Shown here one piece after another: positions 44,759 to 54,132 of a stretch of 64,000 nucleotides of DNA. This DNA is from Paracnuella aquatica (lineage in GTDB: Bacteria > Bacteroidota > Bacteroidia > Chitinophagales > Chitinophagaceae), in the NCBI RefSeq assembly GCF_003332885.2, contig NZ_QOWJ01000001.1:186001-250000 (forward strand), given 5' to 3'. Every line of letters begins with the position of its first letter. Position 1 is the first letter of the stretch. The notes beneath the pieces were generated by a model. That model was not told the origin of the DNA. It saw nothing but the letters and a program-made list of their open reading frames with translations, and did not search any database. A program made the translations under genes and the position numbers.

Positions 44759-45435
44759 TTGAAGCTTAAATCAAGCACTTCGTATTTTGCTCCATCGGGC
44801 CAGCTGTAATGCCACCACTCGGTAGCAAGTGCCCGAAAGCCGTTTTGCTCCATTACATTTTTGAGCAGCGTCCTTGCTTCTTGTTGCGCAGCGGTCAGGC
44901 CTTTATAATTATGGTGGGCAGCTTCGGTAAAATGATCGAATGGCGTGCCCATATCCAGCTCTTCACCGCTGCGCAAATCGATCAGTGTAACATCAACAGC
45001 AATGCCGCGGTTATGGCCCGAGCCTTTTGCAGGATTGGCCACATAACGTTCATCTTTGATTAAATCCCACATTTCCTTCGTGGTGCTGTGCGGCCGGTAT
45101 GCATCCCACACTTTTAACCCCAAACCCATTGTTGCTAATTGTTGCTGCACTGCAGCAAGTGCCCTTGCCACCGGCAGCCGTACAAATGTTGTTTTCGCTG
45201 GCGGATAGAGTTGCACACCTGTAAAGTTTTTTGCGGTGGCATATTGCAATTCGATGATGATGCCGGGAACAAATTTATCCAGCGCAACCATTTTTTGCAT
45301 GCTATCGGCTCGAACAAGGTGTTTGTGTTGTGCAGGTTTGTTAATAACTTTTAGGGTTTGCTCCTGGCTAAAAACGAATAATGGTGTGGTTATTGCTAAA
45401 CAGGCTGCGCATATTAACCGCCTGTTCACCCGCAT
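44734..45435 (-). CDS. Secreted D-Ala-D-Ala dipeptidase (VanX/DdpX family, M15D)
   Basis: Zinc peptidase that cleaves D-alanyl-D-alanine. The ATG at 45435 gives a signal peptide (about 1-24, ending FVFSQ), and the mature enzyme is about 209 aa. Metal ligands and catalytic residues are visible in GSGHNRGIAVDVTL (His/Asp) and TEWWHYSWPD (catalytic Glu, His ligand), with the preceding WDAYRPHS Arg. A longer frame with GTG at 45555 is rejected for lack of an export signal. As an exported enzyme it more likely recycles wall dipeptide than confers vancomycin resistance. No vanH or vanA is present. Confidence 0.9.
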   Translation of the reverse strand: MRVNRRLICAACLAITTPLFVFSQEQTLKVINKPAQHKHLVRADSMQKMVALDKFVPGIIIELQYATAKNFTGVQLYPPAKTTFVRLPVARALAAVQQQLATMGLGLKVWDAYRPHSTTKEMWDLIKDERYVANPAKGSGHNRGIAVDVTLIDLRSGEELDMGTPFDHFTEAAHHNYKGLTAAQQEARTLLKNVMEQNGFRALATEWWHYSWPDGAKYEVLDLSFNQLARLAN

Positions 45436-45831
45436 GGTGCATAAGACATAGTGCAACATAAGCAGATTTTTGCCTGCAAAAGTTCGGATATGCCTGCAGG
45501 TGGTTAATGAGGTAACCAATTCCTTTTTGTAACGTTTAAAAACCTTCTGTTTCACCCATCAAGGGCACACGTAAATTTCCGGGGTAAACCTACCTTTTAG
45601 TTTTGGCCGGTTAAAATTTACTTTGCCCAAAGGCTGAAATGCGCTGATTATCGTCAGGTATGATAGGTTTTAACGATATATGGTTTGCCGTTCCCGCTAT
45701 AGGTTTTACTTTCGCAAACATTCAACGATGATGGTTTTTGCGGCAATTAACCGGGTTGCTGTTGAAACAGATGTTACAAAGAGCGGCATTAGACACTGAA
45801 GGGATTTGTTCCATGCAATTAACCCATTCGT
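45436..45831. other. 396-bp gap without a recognised gene
   Basis: Between divergent dipeptidase and RlpA-like genes. No ORF with signal or domain is seen. A weak -7 match (TACTTTCG) near 45710 could serve the plus-strand gene. Otherwise nothing is recognised. Confidence 0.6.
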
Positions 45832-46239
45832 ATGAAGCAATTTTTAAGACTCTTTTTCCTGTCATTGATGATCCTGTTTACAGAACTCAATGCGCAGGAA
45901 CCCGATGAGCCCGTTGCGGAAATAAAAACGTATTATGGTACTGCCTCTTATTACGCAGATAAATTTACCGGCCGTAAAACAGCAAACGGCGATACGTACG
46001 ACCCCGATAATTTAACGGCGGCTTGCAATGTGTTGCCCCTCAATACCTGGATTCGGGTCACTAATTTAAGAAATAACAAATCTGTTTTGGTACGCACCAA
46101 CGATCGGTTGCACCCCAAAATGAACCGCATTGTGGACCTGAGCAAAGCCGCAGCAAAAACGCTGGGCTACACCAATTCCGGCCTTACCCGTGTAAAAGTG
46201 GAAGTGCTTGGAAAAAAGAAACCTAAATTGGGAGAATAA
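45832..46239 (+). CDS. RlpA-like septal ring lytic transglycosylase
   Basis: A 135-aa exported protein with signal peptide 1-21 (ending ELNAQ) and one double-psi beta-barrel domain (34-128). The RlpA signature GTASYYADKFTGRKTANG (36-53) and the catalytic-type Asp in RTNDRLHP (about 88-95) are present. There is no SPOR domain, so it is the short form. Proteins of this family cut denuded glycan strands. A role at the septum is not shown here without SPOR. It lies near the VanX-like dipeptidase. Confidence 0.88.
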   Translation: MKQFLRLFFLSLMILFTELNAQEPDEPVAEIKTYYGTASYYADKFTGRKTANGDTYDPDNLTAACNVLPLNTWIRVTNLRNNKSVLVRTNDRLHPKMNRIVDLSKAAAKTLGYTNSGLTRVKVEVLGKKKPKLGE

Positions 46240-46302
46240 TCGGCCACTATTGGCTGGTATGCGGTAATTGGTTTTATTTGCCTAAATTAAAACCAACCAC
46301 TT

Positions 46303-46896
46303 ATGAACCGTATGCACCTGGCCCTGTGCCTGTTGCTTTTCTTCGCCAGCCCTGTGGTGGCACAGGATAGCGAAGGAACCCAAAACAGTGAACTGCGTCC
46401 CGCCTCGCTTGGTATCTCCGTTATTTTCAACGACTTTATTACTGCCCGCAACATCCGCAATTCGTCCATCGAATCGGCTATCAACAATAGCCAGACGGCC
46501 AAATTGCGGAATATGAATGCAGGCCTTGCGGTAACTTATGCGCAGGGTTTGCTGCCCAAGCTTGACCTGGGTGTCACCGTTGGTTTTACCTCGGGTTCTG
46601 TAGTGCTGCGCAATAAGCCTGATCAAACAAAAAACATTGGTTTCCTCACAGCCGATGCATCGGTCCAAGCCAAAATGCTGCCCGAAACATTTCGATTGAT
46701 TCCCTACGTTTCCGCTGGCATTGGTGCCACAGTAGCCGATGGTTATTACGGCGCTATGATGCCGTTGGGTGTGGGCCTGCGGTTTCGCATTTCCGACGAA
46801 TTTTCATTGGGGCTGCAATCGCAATACAGGGTAGCTGTAACCGAAACATCGGGCTACCATTTGTCGCATGGCCTTACGGTGTATGGCAAATTATAA
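46303..46896 (+). CDS. Predicted outer-membrane beta-barrel protein
   Basis: A 197-aa exported protein with signal peptide 1-20 (ending PVVAQ). The mature part shows alternating amphipathic strands with aromatic girdles and glycine turns (LGISVIFNDF, AGLAVTYAQG, LDLGVTVGFTSG, GVGLRFRISDEF, HGLTVYGKL), fitting a small barrel of about eight strands. No named family was recognised. It lies 63 nt after the RlpA-like gene and ends in a strong terminator. Confidence 0.75.
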   Translation: MNRMHLALCLLLFFASPVVAQDSEGTQNSELRPASLGISVIFNDFITARNIRNSSIESAINNSQTAKLRNMNAGLAVTYAQGLLPKLDLGVTVGFTSGSVVLRNKPDQTKNIGFLTADASVQAKMLPETFRLIPYVSAGIGATVADGYYGAMMPLGVGLRFRISDEFSLGLQSQYRVAVTETSGYHLSHGLTVYGKL

Positions 46897-46910
46897 GCTG
46901 ATTATATTTA

Positions 46911-46946
46911 ATAAAAAAGGAGCAGTATTCACTGCTCCTTTTTTAT
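46911..46946. terminator. Bidirectional terminator before dNK gene
   Basis: A 16-bp perfect stem (46911-46926 / 46931-46946) with a 4-nt loop and A/T-run arms, between convergent genes. Confidence 0.9.
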
Positions 46947-46985
46947 TGCTTGTATATAAAAAATGAATTTCGATTTAATATACGA

Positions 46986-47618
46986 TCATGGCAGTTGTAA
47001 AAAATGTTGCCCTTCGGTGTACTCTGCATCCAGTGCATCAATGATGGTTTGCAGGTGTGCCGGGTTGTTGATAAAATCAGCATTGGATGCATCCACAATG
47101 ATTGTTTTGATGCCATGCTGCCGGATATAATGCGTATAGGTTTGCTGGATATTCGACAGGTATTCGTCTGGAATATTTTGTTCGTAAGGCCTTGCTCTTT
47201 TTTTAATATTCTCCTGCAATTTTGTTACTGGTGCATGTAAAAAAATCAGGATCTCCGGTTGCACCAACTGCTGGATGATGATGTCGAACAAGCGCTGGTA
47301 CAAACGAAACTCATCTTCGGGCAATGTAACCTTTGCAAACAAGAGGCTTTTGGTGAACAGGTAATCGGAAATGGTAACTTGCTGAAACAATTCTTTTTGC
47401 TGCAGCATTTCCTTTAACTGCTTAAAACGTTCAGCCATAAAAAACAGCTCCAGCGGGAACGCATATTGTTTGGGATCCTCGTAAAATTTAGGCAGAAAAG
47501 GATTGTCCGCAAACTGTTCTAGGATGAGCCGTGCATCAAAATGCTTGGCCAATAAATTGGCCAGCGTCGTTTTTCCCGCACCTATATTTCCCTCAATTGT
47601 AATAAAGTTATACTTCAT
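46986..47618 (-). CDS. Deoxynucleoside kinase
   Basis: A 210-aa salvage kinase that phosphorylates deoxynucleosides. P-loop GNIGAGKTT (10-18), the LEQFADNPFL base-binding Glu-Gln region (33-42), a DYLFTKSLLFAK segment in place of the ERS motif (about 85-96), and a LID KKRARPYEQN (about 138-147) are visible. The substrate (dA/dG versus others) is not clear. It is downstream of folK on the same strand (64 nt). Confidence 0.9.
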   Translation of the reverse strand: MKYNFITIEGNIGAGKTTLANLLAKHFDARLILEQFADNPFLPKFYEDPKQYAFPLELFFMAERFKQLKEMLQQKELFQQVTISDYLFTKSLLFAKVTLPEDEFRLYQRLFDIIIQQLVQPEILIFLHAPVTKLQENIKKRARPYEQNIPDEYLSNIQQTYTHYIRQHGIKTIIVDASNADFINNPAHLQTIIDALDAEYTEGQHFLQLP

Positions 47619-47682
47619 CTGCAGTGGCTGTTCAACGGCCGCAAAACTAAGCGAAATCTTTGCCCTGTTTTGATTGGACTTA

Positions 47683-48162
47683 CTACAATTTATGCACGGC
47701 CAGTGTATCTGGGCATTGCTGTAAAAGTTGCAAAATCGTGTGGCCCGTTACCGGGTGCACTACTTGCGGCGCAATCTCGGATAGCGGCACCAGCACAAAG
47801 CGCCGGTTGGCCATTTGCGGATGCGGTACCTGCAAACGCGGTGTATCAATGATATCATTGTTGAACAGCAAAATATCGATATCCAAGAGGCGCGGCCCGT
47901 ATTTTTCCACGCGTTGCCGGCCTGCCTGCAACTCTATTTGTTGCACGGTTTGCAACAGGCTAAACCAATCCAGTGCTGTGTGCACCAGCAGCACCTGGTT
48001 CAAAAAATCGGGCTGGTCTTCTTTGCCCCAAGCGGCGGTGCGGTACACCGACGATGTGGCAACCACAGGCCCGCATTGCCGGGCAATGGCCTCTTTTGCC
48101 GCCTGCAGCACGGCCTGCGGGTGGCCCAAATTTCCGCCTGTAAGCAGATACACTTTGTTCAT
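47683..48162 (-). CDS. folK: 6-hydroxymethyl-7,8-dihydropterin pyrophosphokinase
   Basis: Folate pathway enzyme that pyrophosphorylates 6-hydroxymethyl-dihydropterin. 159 aa from the ATG at 48162 (MNKVYLLTGGNLG); an upstream start at 48207 lacks conserved sequence. The motifs EKYGPRLLDIDILLF (Mg-binding Asp pair, near 91-105) and VPHPQMANRRFVLVPL (about 117-132) are intact. It is divergent from sppA across 62 bp and followed by the deoxynucleoside kinase gene. Confidence 0.94.
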   Translation of the reverse strand: MNKVYLLTGGNLGHPQAVLQAAKEAIARQCGPVVATSSVYRTAAWGKEDQPDFLNQVLLVHTALDWFSLLQTVQQIELQAGRQRVEKYGPRLLDIDILLFNNDIIDTPRLQVPHPQMANRRFVLVPLSEIAPQVVHPVTGHTILQLLQQCPDTLAVHKL

Positions 48163-48224
48163 CAAACAGCCTTTGTGGCCGGCAAATATCTTTAGAAATT
48201 TGTGCACATACCTTAATTTGCCGC

Positions 48225-49979
48225 ATGACCCAGTTTTTCAAAATATTTTTCGCTTCCCTGTTGGCACTGATCGTGTTCGGTTTCCTGACAGTGTTTATAC
48301 TTTTTGGTGTGGCAGGTTCCCTGGCTTCGAAGGCCAAACCTGAGGTTGCAGAAAAATCAGTATTGGTGCTTGATCTCGGCGAAGCATTTCCCGAACAAAA
48401 ACAACCCGGCGATCCTATTACTACGCTGGCCTCCGATAAACCTTCGCTGCCCGGTTTGTACGATGTGGTGCGGCTGCTGGAGTCGGCACGCAACGATAAA
48501 AAAATTTCCGGAGTGTACATCAAGGCCGATGGCAATGCCAATTCGTTTGCATCCAGCAACGAATTGCGCCAGGCGCTGCTGCAATTCAAAACATCGGGCA
48601 AACCCATTATTGCTTATGGCGATGTGATGTCGCAGGGTGCTTATTTCGTTGCCAGCACCGCCAACCAGATTTTCCTGAATCCTGTTGGACAAATGGATTG
48701 GTCGGGTTACAATGTGGACCTCGTGTTCTTCAAAAACATGCTCGACCGCCTGGAAATTCAGCCGCAAATTTTTTATGCCGGTAAATTTAAAAGCGCCACC
48801 GAACCGTTCCGCACTACGCAAATGACGCCAGAGAACCGCGAACAAACGGTGGAATGGTTGGGCGACCTGTACCAGTTTTTTTTAAATGCCACGGCAAAAG
48901 ACCGCAAAATAGATACCGCCAAACTGCACCAGCTGGCGCAAACGGCGGCCATTCAAAAACCTGAAGATGCAGTAGCAACTGGTTTGATCGACGGACTGAA
49001 ATACGACGATGAAATTAAATCATTGTGGAAAAGCAATCTGAAACTGGGTGAGAATGACAAGATCAATTTTCTTTCAATCAATACTTATGCGGAAGCAGCC
49101 GATTACAAACGTTCGGGTAAAGACCGCATTGCTGTGGTATTTGCATCAGGCAATATTGTAGATGGCGACGGCAGCGATGGCGATATTGGCGGCGACAAAT
49201 TTCAGGGACTGCTGCGCCGCCTGCGCATGGACCGCTCGGTAAAGGCCATTGTGCTGCGTGTAAATTCAGGTGGCGGCAGTGCATTGGCCAGCGAAAAAAT
49301 TTGGCGCGAACTGTCGCTTACAAAAGGCCGCAAACCGGTGGTGGTGAGCTTTGGCGATGTGGCTGCTTCGGGCGGCTATTATATAGGCTGCGGCGCCGAT
49401 TCAATTTTTGCTCACCCAAATACCATCACGGGTTCCATTGGCGTGTTTACGCTGGTGCCCAACATGGAAGGGTTTTTTAAGAGCAAGCTGGGCGTAACCT
49501 TCGATGGTGTAAAAACAGCCAACCATGCGGGTGGTGGCAGCGTGGTGCGGCCGCTGACAGAGATGGAACAAAAAATGTTTCAGTCTAGCGTTGACCGTAT
49601 TTATGCGCAGTTTAAAGACCGCGTAGCGAAAGGCCGTAAAAAAGACCTTGCTTATATCGACAGCATTGCGCAAGGCCGTGTGTGGAGCGGCGCCGATGCA
49701 TTGCGCCTGGGGCTTGTTGACCGCATGGGCAACCTGCAGGATGCCATTGATTGTGCAGCGCGACTGGCCAAAACAACCAACTACCGCCTGCGCGAATATC
49801 CCGAACAGGAAAACTGGCTCAATCAATTGTTGAAAAAAGAAACCGGGACAGAACCCGTGGCCCGCATCCGCGAACAGATTGGTGCGGAAAACTTTTCTGT
49901 GTTGCAGCAAATGATCTCCATCCGCCAAATGTGCGATGTGCCGCAGACAAGGTTGCCGTTTACGTTTGTTACACGATAA
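48225..49979 (+). CDS. sppA: Signal peptide peptidase SppA, 67-kDa type
   Basis: Inner-membrane serine protease that clears cleaved signal peptides. 584 aa: one N-terminal TM anchor (about 8-30) and two tandem Clp-like domains, the long form. The catalytic Ser/Lys dyad is Lys189 (AGKFKSATEPF) in the N-terminal half and Ser382 (DVAASGGYYI) in the C-terminal half, as in E. coli SppA. The gene is monocistronic and divergent from folK. Confidence 0.96.
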   Translation: MTQFFKIFFASLLALIVFGFLTVFILFGVAGSLASKAKPEVAEKSVLVLDLGEAFPEQKQPGDPITTLASDKPSLPGLYDVVRLLESARNDKKISGVYIKADGNANSFASSNELRQALLQFKTSGKPIIAYGDVMSQGAYFVASTANQIFLNPVGQMDWSGYNVDLVFFKNMLDRLEIQPQIFYAGKFKSATEPFRTTQMTPENREQTVEWLGDLYQFFLNATAKDRKIDTAKLHQLAQTAAIQKPEDAVATGLIDGLKYDDEIKSLWKSNLKLGENDKINFLSINTYAEAADYKRSGKDRIAVVFASGNIVDGDGSDGDIGGDKFQGLLRRLRMDRSVKAIVLRVNSGGGSALASEKIWRELSLTKGRKPVVVSFGDVAASGGYYIGCGADSIFAHPNTITGSIGVFTLVPNMEGFFKSKLGVTFDGVKTANHAGGGSVVRPLTEMEQKMFQSSVDRIYAQFKDRVAKGRKKDLAYIDSIAQGRVWSGADALRLGLVDRMGNLQDAIDCAARLAKTTNYRLREYPEQENWLNQLLKKETGTEPVARIREQIGAENFSVLQQMISIRQMCDVPQTRLPFTFVTR

Positions 49980-50379
49980 TGGTAGGGAATTATTAATTAT
50001 GGATTATTGATTATTGAGCGGAAACAATTTTGGTTGGAAATATGGATTAGATAGCATTGAATGTTCGTTGTTTTGTCGGGCGATCGTCTGGTTTAGCGAG
50101 TTGTTATCAATCTCCGGTTTGGGCTACGCCCAAAAACATTGCTCGATAAATTTGCTACAAACAGGAGTGGGCTCTGCCCACTCCGTTATTAGATGCACTT
50201 CTGCAATCGAAAAATTGAATTATAAATATTGAAGCATTCCAATAATTAATCATCAATAATTAATAATCCATCATTCCTTCGAGCATTAGCACATTCCTCT
50301 GTTCCTCATTCCTCTGTCCCGTATTCCATCTTTGTTCGTCTGTTCGATATTCGTTTCCTTTGCTCCGCAATTACACTTG
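49980..50379. other. 400-bp gap with short palindromes
   Basis: No gene. A/T-rich motifs (attattaattat, ggattattgat) at about 49989-50015 recur inverted at about 50241-50275. Two short hairpins lie between: tttgggc/gcccaaa (50118-50134) and ggagtgggc/gcccactcc (50164-50184), neither with a T-run. Confidence 0.6.
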
Positions 50380-51480
50380 ATGTCACAACAATATAGCCAG
50401 TGGCGCGCCATGCTGGCCATAACCCGGGCCAGCATGCGGGCTATTTTCCGCAGCCCGTCATCGGTGGGTTTCAGCATTTTTTTCCCGCTGGTGCTCATCT
50501 TGGTTTTTGGTTTTATTGGCGGCGGCGGTGGCCCTACATATCGCATTTATTTAAGTCCCGATAGCGATACAGCTAACGAAGTGGTGGCAGCTTTGCGGGC
50601 TTCCAAGTCCATTCGCTTTGCCGAATATGCCGACACTGCAGAACTTCAATCGGACTTGGTTAAAGGACGCATTACCGGCATTGTGGATGTGCAGCGCAGC
50701 AGCGACAGCAGCCATCCTTACAACGTGCAGTTCAGGAGCACTACGGCCAGCGGCGATAAGACTGCTACGTTTTTGCCTTACCTGGAAAATACGCTTTCAA
50801 AAATCGACAGGGCCCGTTTTGCCAACCGGCCGGCATATGCCCAACTCTATACGCAGATCGATACCGTTCGAGAATACCGCACCATCGATTTTATCCTGCC
50901 CGGTCAGTTGGGTTTTTCGCTGCTCAGTGCCGGTGTATTCGGCGTGGCGTTTTTGTTTTACAGCCTGCGCCAGCAACTGGTGCTGAAGCGTTTTTACGCC
51001 ACACCCATCCGCCGCACTTATATCGTGTTGGGTGAAGGTTTGGCGCGGGTTATTTTTCAAATGACCACGGCCATCATCATCATTGGCATCGGGTACTTCG
51101 CGTTTAATTTTACACTGGTAAATGGTTGGATCACTTTTTTGGAAATAATGGTGTTATGCTTTCTGGCGCTGCTGGTGTTTATGGCGTTTGGGTTCATTGT
51201 AAGCAGCCTGGCAAAATCCGAGAACTTAATTCCACCGCTGGCCAACATCGTTACGCTGCCGCAGTTTTTGCTGGCCGGTACATTTTTCTCCATTGATGTT
51301 TTCCCAAAATGGCTGCAACCCATTTCTATGTCGCTGCCGCTAACGCATTTCAATGATGCCATGCGCCGCATTGCATTTGAAGGTGCACACCTTACCGATT
51401 GCGGCCTGCAACTGGCTGTGCTGGCGGGTTGGGGCGTGCTGGCGTATGCCGTGGCGGTTAAAGTATTTCGCTGGGAGTAG
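50380..51480 (+). CDS. ABC-2 type transporter permease
   Basis: A 366-aa membrane protein. A first TM (about 24-45) is followed by a periplasmic domain of about 140 residues and then five TM helices (about 185-360), the DrrB/NatB-like ABC-2 permease layout. The conserved ABC-2 region near TM6-7 (PPLANIVTLPQFLLAGTFFSIDVFPKWLQPISMSLPL, about 285-321) is clear. No ATP-binding partner is adjacent, so the ATPase must be encoded elsewhere. The ATG at 50380 was chosen over 50332 on the basis of the protein start. Confidence 0.88.
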   Translation: MSQQYSQWRAMLAITRASMRAIFRSPSSVGFSIFFPLVLILVFGFIGGGGGPTYRIYLSPDSDTANEVVAALRASKSIRFAEYADTAELQSDLVKGRITGIVDVQRSSDSSHPYNVQFRSTTASGDKTATFLPYLENTLSKIDRARFANRPAYAQLYTQIDTVREYRTIDFILPGQLGFSLLSAGVFGVAFLFYSLRQQLVLKRFYATPIRRTYIVLGEGLARVIFQMTTAIIIIGIGYFAFNFTLVNGWITFLEIMVLCFLALLVFMAFGFIVSSLAKSENLIPPLANIVTLPQFLLAGTFFSIDVFPKWLQPISMSLPLTHFNDAMRRIAFEGAHLTDCGLQLAVLAGWGVLAYAVAVKVFRWE

Positions 51481-51511
51481 GTACCATTTATCCAAAACCG
51501 TTTTACCCTTT

Positions 51512-51979
51512 ATGCGCATTATAAAACTGGCCGTTATTTCATTTGTGTTCTTTTTCGGGCTGCTCTTCCTGATGTCGCTGCTGGTGCCCTCAAGGGTGCG
51601 CATTTCCAAAGCCATCAACCTGGCACCTACCGATAGCACGGTGTTGAACCTGGTGCGCAACCAGGCAGAGTGGAAGCGGTGGCACCCTGCATATACGGCA
51701 GATAGTGCACGGAACCAGCAACTGACCAAAGTGACCGATACCGATACACTGGTGGCGTTCGACATTACCGGCCGTGCTCCATACCCGGTGCGCAACTCTT
51801 GGGAGGTACACCGCTTTGGCGCCCAAGATTCGCTGACGCTCCAATGGTATATGGACTTCCGGCTTTCTTACCTGCCGTGGCACAAATTCAGTTCCTTGTT
51901 TTATGAAGGCACTTATGGCCAGATGATGGAAATGGGATTAAACAACATCAAAAAAGCGTCAACGGAAGACCTGCGTTGA
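51512..51979 (+). CDS. Membrane-anchored SRPBCC-like protein
   Basis: A 155-aa protein with an N-terminal TM segment (about 4-26) and a soluble part whose pattern VRISKAINLAPTDSTVLNLVRNQAEWKRWHP (about 29-59) is typical of START/SRPBCC lipid-binding-like folds (polyketide-cyclase family). The frame is open upstream inside the permease gene, but the ATG at 51512 begins the hydrophobic segment. It lies 31 nt after the permease, so they may share an mRNA. The ligand is unknown. Confidence 0.72.
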   Translation: MRIIKLAVISFVFFFGLLFLMSLLVPSRVRISKAINLAPTDSTVLNLVRNQAEWKRWHPAYTADSARNQQLTKVTDTDTLVAFDITGRAPYPVRNSWEVHRFGAQDSLTLQWYMDFRLSYLPWHKFSSLFYEGTYGQMMEMGLNNIKKASTEDLR

Positions 51980-52157
51980 GTTTCTATTTTTTCAAAAAGC
52001 ATTTACGCCAATCATCCATTTTGCGGGCAAGGTGCAAAGCATCGGAGGCTATTTTGCGGCGGGCAAAAAAGAAGCCCAATCCGGCCGGAAAAAATATTTG
52101 TTGCCGCTTGCAACGGTAATCTTCCGGCTATTGTCAGCACTATAACCAAACCCAAAC

Positions 52158-52724
52158 ATGGACGATCAAAAGCTGGTGCAACTTTGCCTTGCCGGGCGGC
52201 CCGATGCCCAAAAGGGGCTGTATGAGCGCTTTGCTGCGCCCATGCTGGGGGTTTGCTACCGCTATACCAAGTCGATGGCCGATGCGGAAGATGTGTTACA
52301 GGAAGGTTTTGTAAAAGTATTTCGCAACCTCAAACAGTTTCGCGGCGACGGCGAACTGGGTGGATGGATCCGGCGCATCATGGTGACTACAGCGATCAAT
52401 TACCTGAAAAAAAACATACGCTACCAAACCGACCTGGTGTTTGAATCGGAGCACCTGCACCCGGTAAGCACCGATAACCCGGACGTAACGCTGGGCGCTA
52501 AGGAACTGGCGGGTTTGCTGCGGCAATTGCCCGCCGGCTACCAAACCATCTTTAACCTGCACGCGGTGGAGGGTTATACGCATGTGGAGATCGGGCAGAT
52601 GCTGGGCATTCATGAAGGCACTTCGCGGTCGCAATATGCCCGTGCCCGTGCCCTGCTCATTCAATGGATCAAAATAAGAAACAAGGACCCTAAAACCGAT
52701 GTCTATGCACAATCAGGACTTTGA
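52158..52724 (+). CDS. ECF-type RNA polymerase sigma factor
   Basis: A 188-aa sigma-70-family factor. Region 2 (about 20-90: ERFAAPMLGVCYRYTKSMADAEDVLQEGFVKVF) and region 4 (about 115-170: LRQLPAGYQTIFNLHAVEGYTHVEIGQMLGIHEGTSRSQ) are well conserved. The next gene overlaps it by 26 nt (or 20 with the second ATG) and encodes a TM protein, the usual place of the cognate anti-sigma factor. Confidence 0.94.
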   Translation: MDDQKLVQLCLAGRPDAQKGLYERFAAPMLGVCYRYTKSMADAEDVLQEGFVKVFRNLKQFRGDGELGGWIRRIMVTTAINYLKKNIRYQTDLVFESEHLHPVSTDNPDVTLGAKELAGLLRQLPAGYQTIFNLHAVEGYTHVEIGQMLGIHEGTSRSQYARARALLIQWIKIRNKDPKTDVYAQSGL

Positions 52725-54132
52725 GCAATCGGTGCAGCAAAAGATGGAGGAACTTTCCTTTACCCCATCGGCATCCGTATGGGAAAAGGTAAGGGCTGAT
52801 ATCCGTCCGCAAAGGCGGCGCAGGGTTGCCTTTTGGCTGGTGCCGTTGGCCGTTGTGATTGGTGCCGGTGGCTGGTGGTTGCTGCAGGAGGGAAGTGGGC
52901 ATGAAGTGGCAGTAAACGCCAACAAAGTGCCTGCTGCAAACACTACGACAGGTATAAATAGTAACATTGGAATTACCGACGATAGACCAGAAAATAAAAT
53001 TAGCAGCACTGTAAATGAAGGGGATGTTGCTGGTAAAAAAGAAAATGTTTTAGTAAATAAAAATGGGACGCAACAGAATGCTCGTCGCATTCAGCAAAAC
53101 AGTGAGCCGGCCGCAAACAGTTCGATAGCATCAAAAGATTTTAATCAAAAAAATACAAACACTGCCAACGGAACAGGCAATGAAAGCACAGTAGCCGCGC
53201 AGCCCCAAACCGCGTCAAGAACAGCCAGCTATTCCAGGCAAATTTTTGACCGAACAGGTGCAACGCAGCATACGAACACTGCTGCAATAGAGCAGGCCAG
53301 GATAGTTGCCTCCATTTCGCTATTACCACCGGACCGCAACCAAAACGAACTGACTGTAACCGGCAGCAAACAAAAAATTGCGTTGCTGCGCCAGGAGGCG
53401 AAAGCTGTTGCTGCCCGCGGTGCCTGGCAGTGGGGAGCAGCGGTACATTACGGCGTTGCCAATATAAATCGGGGCAATATGGTGTTGCAATCCACCGCGG
53501 CCGACTTTTCCAATGTAAGCCCGTGGCCTTCGCAAAACGGCAGCAGTGCACCGTTGCGTGGCCCCAACCTGCAGCTTGAGCGGGGCAATTATTTCAGCGC
53601 AGGCATTACTCTGCGGCGGGCTTTGGGTGGTGGTTTTGCGTTTGGTACCGGCCTGCAATATGAGCGGTTTACGCAGCGGCAAATGGTGGGCGAATTGGTG
53701 AGCCGACTGAGCCTGCCCAGCAACGCCAACGCCGACGCATTGCGAAGCGAAGCCCTGTACCGCGATGGCGCAAAAAAGAGCTATTTCCATAACAAAGTAG
53801 AACAGGTTTCGGTACCGCTGATGGCTTATGTGCAGCCCATGCGGCGTGTGCCACTGGAGCTGGCCGCTGGTGTGCATGTGGGTTATGTAGCAGGCGCAAA
53901 AAGCCTGCAGTACGATACCGCCGCCCGGTTGTATTATGCTGCTAAACCACCGTTAAATACCTGGCATGTGGCCGGTGTAGCAGGCGTGCAATACAAGATC
54001 ATGGAAAAGGGCGGATGGCAATTGTTGGGTGGCCCGCAGGTGCAATACGGGCTCAACCGCCGCAACAAATTGGGTAGTGAACCGCAACGCCAGCTGGCGT
54101 ACAGCGTGGGTTTACAACTGCGTAGGCGTTAA
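52699..54132 (+). CDS. TM protein with anti-sigma-like N-terminus and C-terminal beta-barrel-like region
   Basis: A 477-aa protein translated from within the end of the sigma gene (ATG 52699 or 52705). Residues 1-40 are soluble and basic (MEELSFTPSASVWEKVRADI), followed by one TM helix (about 42-62). A long Asn/Thr/Ser/Ala/Gln-rich linker (about 65-205) comes next, then about 250 residues of alternating amphipathic strands (YFSAGITLRRALGGGFAFGTGLQYERF and similar) like an outer-membrane barrel. The anti-sigma role is inferred from overlap and topology. The linker could span the periplasm, so one chain might touch both membranes. Confidence 0.75.
   Translation: MSMHNQDFEQSVQQKMEELSFTPSASVWEKVRADIRPQRRRRVAFWLVPLAVVIGAGGWWLLQEGSGHEVAVNANKVPAANTTTGINSNIGITDDRPENKISSTVNEGDVAGKKENVLVNKNGTQQNARRIQQNSEPAANSSIASKDFNQKNTNTANGTGNESTVAAQPQTASRTASYSRQIFDRTGATQHTNTAAIEQARIVASISLLPPDRNQNELTVTGSKQKIALLRQEAKAVAARGAWQWGAAVHYGVANINRGNMVLQSTAADFSNVSPWPSQNGSSAPLRGPNLQLERGNYFSAGITLRRALGGGFAFGTGLQYERFTQRQMVGELVSRLSLPSNANADALRSEALYRDGAKKSYFHNKVEQVSVPLMAYVQPMRRVPLELAAGVHVGYVAGAKSLQYDTAARLYYAAKPPLNTWHVAGVAGVQYKIMEKGGWQLLGGPQVQYGLNRRNKLGSEPQRQLAYSVGLQLRRR

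Noticed and set aside
44734..45435. Vancomycin-resistance vanX
   Set aside because: The protein is exported and no vanH/vanA/vanRS genes are present. A wall-recycling dipeptidase is more likely.
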